A stretch of DNA of 64,000 bases from positions 62,001-126,000 of the forward strand of contig NZ_JACHGR010000009.1 of assembly GCF_014202415.1 (NCBI RefSeq), in the 5' to 3' direction. Made by a program: the position numbers and the translations under genes. The notes under the pieces were generated by a model that made no database searches, was not told the DNA's origin, and saw only the letters and a list, made by a program, of their open reading frames with translations. The stretch's first letter is position 1, and each line of letters starts with the position of its first letter. Below are positions 57,220 through 64,000 of this stretch, one piece after another. This DNA is from Tolumonas osonensis (GTDB lineage Bacteria; Pseudomonadota; Gammaproteobacteria; Enterobacterales; Aeromonadaceae).

Positions 57220-57567
57220 TTATTCCGCAAAGTAAGTGCCCCAGCCGTCATAATCGACGTGGTATTTCTTGCACAGTGGCAGCAGGGTCGCGATTTCTGT
57301 GGTGATACGTTCAACATCCAGTGACCCTTCTTTGGTCGCATCGAAACAGAACACAGTAGCACCGTCATCCAGTTCCACTTCTTCCGCATCTTCCACTTCA
57401 AATCCGGCCTTGAACAGATCAACTGCCAGCTTTTCCAGACTGTCGAAATCCACTGCCGCGAAATGATGTTCGATAGGATAATCCGCATCCGGATTGCTGC
57501 CATCTTCCATCAGTTCGGCAATAATTTCAGCGGTCTCTTCCTGCCATTCCAGTAATTCCTGATTCAT
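57220..57567 (-). CDS. rraB: Regulator of ribonuclease E activity B
   Basis: 115 aa from MNQELLEWQEETAEIIAELM, with AAGGAG upstream. The acidic protein with DGSNPDADYPIEHHFAAVDFDSLEKLAVDLFKAGFEV matches RraB, which binds the RNase E C-terminal scaffold and restrains RNA decay. It ends in HVDYDGWGTYFAE, highly conserved. A longer frame with a Met 24 codons earlier is not supported by a ribosome binding site. It follows luxS on the same strand, 74 bases away. Confidence 0.93.
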   Translation of the reverse strand: MNQELLEWQEETAEIIAELMEDGSNPDADYPIEHHFAAVDFDSLEKLAVDLFKAGFEVEDAEEVELDDGATVFCFDATKEGSLDVERITTEIATLLPLCKKYHVDYDGWGTYFAE

Positions 57568-57641
57568 TTCAGCTCCTTGCCCCGAACCATTATGCCGCGA
57601 TACATCCTTCTTCGCTGATCCGGATTTTTCTTGTTTCATAG

Positions 57642-58151
57642 TTACAGACTAGCCAGTTTATCGGATGGCAGTGCCAGTTCCGCATTTTTATTGATACCCA
57701 CACCACGTGCCAGAATGGTACGGGCGATGTCATGTGCCTCTTCCAGCGAATGCATCTGATAAGTACCGCACTGATACTCATTCAGTTCCGGGATCTTCGC
57801 CTGATCCACGACTTTCAGTACATCTTCCATGGCCGCTTTCCAGGCCGCCGCAACACGGGCTTCATCCGGCGTACCGATCAGGCTCATATAAAAGCCGGTA
57901 CGACACCCCATCGGAGAAATATCAATGATTTCCACATCACTGCCATTCAGATGATCTCGCATAAAGCCGGCAAACAAATGCTCCAGGGTGTGAATCCCCC
58001 GCTCCGGCAGGATCTCCTGATTGGGTACACAAAAACGCAAATCAAATACCGTGATCGGATCACCGTGCGGCGTCCGCATCTGTTTTGCCACACGCACAGC
58101 CGGTGCCTGCATCCGGGTATGATCCACAGTAAAACTATCTAATAACGGCAT
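57642..58151 (-). CDS. luxS: S-ribosylhomocysteine lyase
   Basis: 169 aa. Cleaves S-ribosylhomocysteine to homocysteine and DPD, precursor of autoinducer-2; part of the activated methyl cycle. Metal site [13 protein letters not shown] (HxxEH) with the second Cys of the active site in [17 protein letters not shown], and a later [13 protein letters not shown] that provides the conserved C-terminal part. Length is usual for LuxS. Confidence 0.96.
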   Translation of the reverse strand: MPLLDSFTVDHTRMQAPAVRVAKQMRTPHGDPITVFDLRFCVPNQEILPERGIHTLEHLFAGFMRDHLNGSDVEIIDISPMGCRTGFYMSLIGTPDEARVAAAWKAAMEDVLKVVDQAKIPELNEYQCGTYQMHSLEEAHDIARTILARGVGINKNAELALPSDKLASL

Positions 58152-58175
58152 GCTGCCTCCTCTGAAATTCTGTGC

Positions 58176-58757
58176 TTACAGTGAACTGCGACATTGCTGA
58201 AACTGAGCAGCATACCGCTTCGCCCGGGATTCTACGACACGCGAAGTTTTCAGCAACCAGCGTTTCTGATAATGGGTTCCCCGACGAAATCCGCCCCAGC
58301 CCTCATGGTAATTGAGATACTGATTATAAGCATCATTAGGCGAAATTTTGTTCACCCGGCTGGTTTTATAGGAATACCAACCCATAAAATCGATCGCATC
58401 GGCAAAATCATCCCGATCAGCCCAGCCATTGCCGGTCTGCTCTTTATAATCTTCCCAGGTCTCGTCCTTGACCTGTGCATAACCATACGCCGAGCTGCGG
58501 CGTCCCAGCGGAATAAACAGGAAATAATCCATCGGCGGCTGCGCATCGTGCCTGAAGCTCGACTCCTGATACATCATCGCCATAGAAACGGTCAGCGGCA
58601 CTTTCCAGCGCTGCTGCATATCCAGCGCAGCTTCATACCAGTCATTATTCTGCCGGAAAATATCACAGATATTCTCCGGGTTATCCGGTCGCTGAGTGGT
58701 GGTGGAACTACAAGCTGTCAGCACCAGCAACATCAGCAGGACAATCGGTTTCAACAT
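58176..58757 (-). CDS. Lytic transglycosylase-like lipoprotein (SLT domain)
   Basis: 193 aa from MLKPIVLLMLLVLTACSSTT, a type II signal with lipobox LTAC. The SLT domain holds MAMMYQESSFRHDAQPP, with the catalytic Glu of the ES motif, then AYGYAQVKDETWEDYK and YLNYHEGWGGFRRG. Predicted to cut peptidoglycan glycan strands from the outer-membrane side. Resembles the small outer-membrane transglycosylases often annotated as YfiG/EmtA-like; exact orthology uncertain. Confidence 0.87.
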   Translation of the reverse strand: MLKPIVLLMLLVLTACSSTTTQRPDNPENICDIFRQNNDWYEAALDMQQRWKVPLTVSMAMMYQESSFRHDAQPPMDYFLFIPLGRRSSAYGYAQVKDETWEDYKEQTGNGWADRDDFADAIDFMGWYSYKTSRVNKISPNDAYNQYLNYHEGWGGFRRGTHYQKRWLLKTSRVVESRAKRYAAQFQQCRSSL

Positions 58758-58771
58758 GACACTACTATCCA

Positions 58772-58824
58772 TAAAAAACAAAACCACATCGCCGGCTGTC
58801 AGTCAAAACAGTAACGATGTGGTT
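58772..58824 (-). terminator. Terminator of glnB
   Basis: Stem AACCACATCG / CGATGTGGTT with a 23-base loop that holds a second small hairpin. On the minus strand it is followed by TTTTGTTTTTT. It overlaps the promoter region of the lipoprotein gene. Confidence 0.78.
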
Positions 58825-58835
58825 GCAGGAAGAGA

Positions 58836-59246
<411 letters not shown>

Positions 59247-59326
59247 CTACGGTTCAGGGTTTGAACTGCGACATGATCTGATAACAATTAACATTCGTTA
59301 TAGCACAAGTGCCGCTTTTTCCGGAT

Positions 59327-59362
59327 AAAAAAAACCGCCTGGCTTGCGCCAGACGGTTTTTT
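59327..59362 (-). terminator. Terminator of rplM-rpsI
   Basis: Minus-strand hairpin AAACCGTCTGGC / GCCAGGCGGTTT (one mismatch) with a TTTTTT run. About 30 bases after the rpsI stop. Confidence 0.9.
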
Positions 59363-59389
59363 CGCAACACAAATACTGAAACGTAAATA

Positions 59390-59782
59390 TTAACGTTTGG
59401 AGTACTGTGGACGCTTACGCGCTTTATGCAGACCAACTTTCTTACGTTCAACGCGACGCGCATCACGGGTAACGAAGCCCGCTTTACGCAGTGTTGGACG
59501 CAGAGATTCGTCATATTGCATCAGTGCACGGGTGATACCGTGACGGATAGCGCCGGCCTGACCAGTGATACCACCACCAGAAACGGTGATGTACAGGTCG
59601 ATTTTATCAGTCAGTTCAACCAGCTCCAGAGCCTGCATAACCACCATACGAGCGGTAGGACGACCGAAGTAATCCTGCAGTGAACGCTTGTTGATAACGA
59701 TATTGCCGCTACCTACTTTAGCAAATACACGAGCGGTAGAGCTTTTGCGACGGCCAGTGCCGTAGTATTGATTTTCAGCCAT
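59390..59782 (-). CDS. rpsI: 30S ribosomal protein S9
   Basis: 130 aa, standard length. Begins [20 protein letters not shown] and ends with the conserved [17 protein letters not shown] tail that reaches the P-site tRNA. Follows rplM by 14 bases, the conserved gammaproteobacterial order. Confidence 0.97.
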   Translation of the reverse strand: MAENQYYGTGRRKSSTARVFAKVGSGNIVINKRSLQDYFGRPTARMVVMQALELVELTDKIDLYITVSGGGITGQAGAIRHGITRALMQYDESLRPTLRKAGFVTRDARRVERKKVGLHKARKRPQYSKR

Positions 59783-59796
59783 TTGCCAGCTCCCGA

Positions 59797-60225
59797 TTAG
59801 ATGTCCAGTACTTGAGGTTGTTGAGCCGCATGGTTGTGCTCGGTACCTGCGTAAACTTTCAGTTTACGGAACATAGCACGACCCAGCGGGCCTTTTGGCA
59901 ACATACCTTTGACTGCGATTTCGAGAACCATTTCTGGCTTACGATCAATCAGCTTTTCAAAAGTGATAGATTTCAGACCACCTGGGAAACCAGAGTATGA
60001 ATAGTAAGTTTTAGCTGCTGCTTTGTTACCAGTCACAGCGATTTTCTCTGCATTGATAACTACGATGTAATCACCGGTATCAACATGCGGAGTGTATTCT
60101 GGTTTGTGCTTACCGCGCAGGCGGGAAGCGATTTCAGTGGCCAGACGACCTAAGGTTTTGCCTTCTGCGTCAACAACGTACCAGTCACGCTTAACGGTTT
60201 CTGGTTTGGCAACGAAAGTTTTCAT
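59797..60225 (-). CDS. rplM: 50S ribosomal protein L13
   Basis: 142 aa, identical in length to E. coli L13. Begins [20 protein letters not shown] and contains [21 protein letters not shown]. First gene of rplM-rpsI; in E. coli L13 represses its own operon through the mRNA leader, and a long structured leader is present here too. Confidence 0.97.
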   Translation of the reverse strand: MKTFVAKPETVKRDWYVVDAEGKTLGRLATEIASRLRGKHKPEYTPHVDTGDYIVVINAEKIAVTGNKAAAKTYYSYSGFPGGLKSITFEKLIDRKPEMVLEIAVKGMLPKGPLGRAMFRKLKVYAGTEHNHAAQQPQVLDI

Positions 60226-60589
60226 CGAGTAAACCCAAATTACCTAAATAAAATAACGAATTACGTCTTCATTGAGACGTAACCTGTGAATGCTTTCGCT
60301 TGTACCCCTTCGAATACAAGACCAGCAGAGTTGCTAGTCCACGCGTAGCGGCGTGGGCACCGTCTACGGAGGTGGCCTGTAACGTGGGCCGCAAGATTAT
60401 AGGGGAAGTTGCTGGGAAAAGCATCTTGATTTTCATTTTATCCCTGGAAAAAATATGTTCTGTTTAAGCGGTCCCGGGGGTTTTTATTGTGAAGTCACAC
60501 TCCGTAGTGTCCGTTGAACAAAAGCGATACACTTACCGGAAGTCTGCGGCTATAGTGAGGCCGTGTCCTGTAATATATAAGGTGTTGTT
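60226..60589. promoter_or_regulatory. rplM-rpsI leader and divergent promoter region
   Basis: The minus strand has a -10 TATAAT at 60396-60401 followed by a GC-rich discriminator (CTTGCGG). The leader to rplM is about 165 bases long. It contains hairpins such as TTACGTCT / AGACGTAA (about 60261-60282), CCACGCCGCTACGCGTGG (about 60341-60358) and CTTGTA..TACAAG. This fits translational feedback by L13. The far side (60430-60589) should hold the zapG promoter; nothing definite is recognised there. Confidence 0.6.
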
Positions 60590-60988
60590 ATGACGACTGA
60601 ATTCACCATGATCCTGTTTGTACTGGTTGGCCTGATTATCGGCTTTGTGGCAGGACGTTCCACTTCCCGTGCGGGTGATGCGGCCAAGCTGCACAAGGAA
60701 CTGACCAAAACCCGTAAAGAATTCGAACAATATAAACGTGATGTTCAGGATCACTTCATCGGTTTTTCCGGCCTGATGGAACAACTGGATGCCCAGTATC
60801 AGCGGCTGTCGCAGCATATGACAGAACAGAGTGAAAAACTGACTAACAGCCAGACTATCTATAGCATCCAGCCTGATGTACCGGCGGAAGAAAAAGAACC
60901 GGCCGCGCCTGCAACCGAAGGCGTCCATCAGCCTAAGGATTATTCCGGCGAACCATCCGGTTTATTGAGTGATCATAAATCCTCGTGA
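60590..60988 (+). CDS. zapG: Cell-division protein ZapG (YhcB, DUF1043)
   Basis: 132 aa. One N-terminal helix (FTMILFVLVGLIIGFVAGR) followed by a long coiled coil (AAKLHKELTKTRKEFEQYKRDVQDHFIGFSGLMEQLDAQYQRL) and an acidic, proline-rich tail. This matches YhcB, which links cell elongation, division and envelope synthesis. Located between rplM (divergent) and degQ, as in E. coli. Confidence 0.92.
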   Translation: MTTEFTMILFVLVGLIIGFVAGRSTSRAGDAAKLHKELTKTRKEFEQYKRDVQDHFIGFSGLMEQLDAQYQRLSQHMTEQSEKLTNSQTIYSIQPDVPAEEKEPAAPATEGVHQPKDYSGEPSGLLSDHKSS

Positions 60989-61064
60989 ACTCTTCCCGGT
61001 AATTCTTGTCATATAACAATGAGTTGGTAATTACCTGGTCTTGTTTGTAAGGAGCTGTAAACGC

Positions 61065-62429
61065 ATGAGCAATACCCGACATCTGTTGAGCGCATTAGCA
61101 TTAAGTTTGAGTATGGCTTTATCTGTAGCACCGGCCCAGGCGGCCCTGCCGTTGAGTGTTAACGGACAGGATATGCCAAGCCTGGCCCCGGTGGTCGAAC
61201 AGGTGACGCCGGCAGTCGTCAACATTCTGGTTTCAGGCAAGAAAGTCACCCGTCAGGAGATTCCGGAGCAATTCCGTTTCTTCTTCGGTCCGGATATGCC
61301 TGATGCCCAGGTCCAGGAACAGCCGTTCCAGGCTCTGGGTTCCGGCGTGATCATTGATGCTGCCAAAGGTTATGTCATCACCAACCATCATGTGATTGAT
61401 GGTGCAGACGAAATTAAAGTGACCCTCAAGGATGGCCGGGAACTCAAAGCGAAAAAAATCGGTGAAGATCAGCAATCCGATATCGCGGTGTTACAGATCA
61501 AAGCGGATAACCTGACTGAAATCAAACTGGCCAATTCCGAGCAGTTACGGGTCGGCGATTTTGCGATTGCGATTGGTAACCCGTTTGGACTGGGACAAAC
61601 CGTCACTTCCGGTATTATCAGTGCACTGGGACGCAGCGGCCTGAATATCGAAAATATCGAGAACTTCATCCAGACCGATGCGGCAATTAACTCCGGAAAC
61701 TCCGGTGGCGCACTGGTGAACCTGAATGGTGAGCTGATCGGTATCAACACCGCGATCCTGGGGCCAAACGGCGGCAATATCGGTATCGGTTTCGCGATCC
61801 CGTCGAATATGGTACGCGACCTGTCGGAACAGATCCTGAAATACGGTGAAGTCCGTCGCGGCGTCCTGGGGATCATGGGCGGAGAACTAACATCGGATCT
61901 CGCCAAAGCCTTTGGCACAGATAAGCAACAAGGCGCGTTTGTGAATCAGGTCATGGCGAATTCGGCCGCAGATGTCGCCGGAATCAAACCCGGTGACATT
62001 ATTGTCAAACTGAATGGTAAAGCCGTGCGCTCCTTCGGCGAGCTGCGGGCCAATATCGCCACCATGGGCGCCGGTAAAACAGTCACGCTGGGTGTTATCC
62101 GGGACGGCAAAGAACAGGATGTACAGGTTACGCTGAAACAGGCCGACTTGTCAGAAACCAAAGCCAGTGTGCTGCATCCGGCTCTCGAAGGCGCCACCTT
62201 AGGCAACAGCGAGCCAGGCGCCAGCGTTACCGGAGTGGTCATTACTCAGCTGGAGCAACGTTCTGCCGCGGCCCAGGCCGGTTTGCAGAAAGGGGATGTC
62301 ATCATCGGCGTTAACCGCACCCGAATCAACAATCTGCAGGAACTGCGGACAGCCATGAAAAACCGGGGCGAAATCCAGGCACTGAATATTCGCCGAGGTA
62401 ACGCGACACTGTATCTGGTACTTCGTTAA
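61065..62429 (+). CDS. degQ: Periplasmic serine protease DegQ
   Basis: 454 aa from MSNTRHLLSALALSLSMALS with AAGGAG upstream; the signal peptide ends at AQA-AL. Trypsin-like triad: His in ITNHHVIDGADE, Asp in QQSDIAVLQI, Ser in AINSGNSGGALVNL. Two PDZ domains follow (from about residues 265 and 370), with the carboxylate-binding loops around RRGVLGI. Degrades and chaperones misfolded periplasmic proteins. DegP is distinguished by a longer LA loop; the short loop here favours DegQ. Confidence 0.93.
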   Translation: MSNTRHLLSALALSLSMALSVAPAQAALPLSVNGQDMPSLAPVVEQVTPAVVNILVSGKKVTRQEIPEQFRFFFGPDMPDAQVQEQPFQALGSGVIIDAAKGYVITNHHVIDGADEIKVTLKDGRELKAKKIGEDQQSDIAVLQIKADNLTEIKLANSEQLRVGDFAIAIGNPFGLGQTVTSGIISALGRSGLNIENIENFIQTDAAINSGNSGGALVNLNGELIGINTAILGPNGGNIGIGFAIPSNMVRDLSEQILKYGEVRRGVLGIMGGELTSDLAKAFGTDKQQGAFVNQVMANSAADVAGIKPGDIIVKLNGKAVRSFGELRANIATMGAGKTVTLGVIRDGKEQDVQVTLKQADLSETKASVLHPALEGATLGNSEPGASVTGVVITQLEQRSAAAQAGLQKGDVIIGVNRTRINNLQELRTAMKNRGEIQALNIRRGNATLYLVLR

Positions 62430-62515
62430 CAAACAGGCCTGCTGATCGACTGTCAGCAGGCCATCTTCCTGAAAGATATGCTATTCTTTTCATTCTGATT
62501 GAATGGAGAGAGCTT

Positions 62516-63619
62516 ATGTGGATTGCAGCTTTACGTTATATCGGCAAAGCCGTGCTGTTAGGGCTGTTGCTTGCCGGATTGCTGCTCTGGGTTCCCTCCT
62601 TCCGTCAATATTTCAGTTTCGACAATATCGATCCGCGTGACGCACCGCCATTAAGTTATGCCTATGCCGCCAGCAGAGCCGGACCGGCCGTGGTCAATAT
62701 CTATACCCGCAGTTTCCAGCAATCGGCTCTCAACGATAACCGGGAGTTAGTGCCCCAGAGCCTGGGCTCAGGCGTGATCATGCTGCGCAAAGGGTATGTG
62801 CTGACAAACTTTCACGTTATCTCCGATGCAGACCAAATCATTGTGGCACTGCAGGATGGCCGGGTCCTTAACGCCGAGCTGGTCGGCGTGGATGTCCCGA
62901 CGGATCTGGCCGTGCTCTCCATTTCGGCGGACAATTTACCCGAGATCCCGCAGGATCCCGAGCTGTCACCGTTAGTCGGTGATGTGGTGCTGGCTATTGG
63001 CAATCCCTACAATGTGGGCCAGACCATCACACAGGGCATTATCAGCGCCACAGGCCGGATTGGGTTAAGTACCATGGGGCCGGACAGTAATGGCCGTCAG
63101 GATCTGCTGCAGACCGATGCGGCCATTAACACCGGTAATTCCGGCGGGGCGCTAGTCAACACCCGGGGGGAACTGGTGGGTATCAATGCCGGGGCCTATC
63201 ATCTGGGCACATCGCAGGAAGGTTACGGGATCAACTTTGCTATCCCCTACCGGCTGGCAAAACGGATCATGGATGAACTCATTGCGCATGGTCGCGTCAA
63301 ACGGGGCTATGTTGGCATATCCAGTGTCCAGATTGATTCCGTGACGGCCAAACTGCAGGATGCAGAAGTCACACATGGCCTGATTATCGAAAACATGGAC
63401 AGTGCGGGTCCGGCAGTCAAAGGTGGCCTGAAGCGCGGAGATATGTTACTGCGGATCAATGACAAGCCCATTAACAACGTCAGAGATGCGATGGATATCA
63501 TCGCCGAGATGCCACCGGGCACAAAGGCCAGGTTTACCGTTCTGCGTAACGGCAAGCAACTGGTTTGCACCATCACCGTAGAAGAAGATTTGCGTTTCTC
63601 TAAACTGAAAAACAATTAG
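62516..63619 (+). CDS. degS: Site-1 protease DegS
   Basis: 367 aa. An uncleaved N-terminal membrane anchor (AVLLGLLLAGLLLWVPSF), then the protease domain with His in LTNFHVISDADQ, Asp in DVPTDLAVLSI and Ser in AINTGNSGGALVNT, and a single PDZ domain. The PDZ senses misfolded porin C-termini and triggers cleavage of RseA, the first step of the sigma-E response. Directly downstream of degQ, 86 bases away, the usual order. Confidence 0.95.
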   Translation: MWIAALRYIGKAVLLGLLLAGLLLWVPSFRQYFSFDNIDPRDAPPLSYAYAASRAGPAVVNIYTRSFQQSALNDNRELVPQSLGSGVIMLRKGYVLTNFHVISDADQIIVALQDGRVLNAELVGVDVPTDLAVLSISADNLPEIPQDPELSPLVGDVVLAIGNPYNVGQTITQGIISATGRIGLSTMGPDSNGRQDLLQTDAAINTGNSGGALVNTRGELVGINAGAYHLGTSQEGYGINFAIPYRLAKRIMDELIAHGRVKRGYVGISSVQIDSVTAKLQDAEVTHGLIIENMDSAGPAVKGGLKRGDMLLRINDKPINNVRDAMDIIAEMPPGTKARFTVLRNGKQLVCTITVEEDLRFSKLKNN

Positions 63620-63623
63620 AAAA

Positions 63624-63643
63624 AAGGCACCCGTGGGTGCCTT
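63624..63643. terminator. Bidirectional terminator between degS and murA
   Basis: AAGGCACCC gt GGGTGCCTT, perfect stem, between convergent genes, with flanking A/T runs. Confidence 0.88.
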
Positions 63644-63662
63644 GATTCGTTCACAGAGAGAA

Positions 63663-64000
<338 letters not shown>

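Overview
The window looks like chromosomal DNA of a gammaproteobacterium. The order Aeromonadales, and a Tolumonas-like genus, is my best guess. It rests on overall gene content: rplM-rpsI, zapG, degQ, degS and murA in that order, an Arg-His-Leu-Pro tRNA operon, zur next to a znu operon, and luxS/rraB. No rRNA or species marker is present, so the assignment is inference. Most of the window is moderately GC-rich. The block at about 1.4-13 kb is clearly AT-rich and looks acquired.

Layout. (1) 1-18.1 kb, minus strand: a Wzy-dependent capsule/exopolysaccharide operon. It opens with a JUMPstart/ops element and wza-wzb-wzc, followed by a phosphoglycosyl transferase, a Wzx-like flippase, an FrhB-like Fe-S protein, a pyruvyl-transferase-family protein, five glycosyltransferases, a Wzy-like polymerase and an acyltransferase. 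It ends in glmM, which runs off the left edge. A decayed second 5' end of glmM lies at about 2.8 kb. (2) 18.3-19.5 kb: a Fic module with a 54-aa antitoxin-like gene upstream and an XRE gene downstream. (3) 19.7-28.5 kb: a DOPA-dioxygenase-like gene, the glutathione-dependent formaldehyde pathway (frmB, frmA) with a divergent LysR gene, a DUF4258/XRE toxin-antitoxin-like pair, small membrane proteins, an orphan DUF2384 protein, and a scar where uxaC and a LysR gene were both truncated. (4) 26.6-36.4 kb: a guanidine utilisation operon behind a guanidine-I (ykkC) riboswitch. It encodes an ABC importer, two DUF1989 proteins, a biotin-dependent urea/guanidine carboxylase and allophanate hydrolase.

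(5) 36.7-38.2 kb: the tRNA operon Arg(CCG)-His(GTG)-Leu(CAG)-Pro(TGG), plus a second identical tRNA-Pro on the far side of a HAD phosphatase gene. (6) 38.3-43.3 kb: TetR regulator and RND efflux pair. (7) 43.4-51.1 kb: sodium:alanine-type symporter, lacZ with a LacI-family operator, and glnE. (8) 51.2-56.2 kb: zur divergent from a zinc uptake operon that starts with an unlisted 43-aa membrane peptide and continues into a DUF1007 protein and a NicO-family transporter. (9) 56.3-64 kb: pirin, rraB, luxS, a transglycosylase lipoprotein, glnB, rpsI-rplM, zapG, degQ, degS, and the 3' part of murA running off the right edge.

I found no IS element, prophage or CRISPR array. The most notable items are the three-gene Fic module, the small peptide leading the Zur-controlled operon, the glmM relic, and the riboswitch that re-reads the 'urea carboxylase' operon as guanidine degradation.
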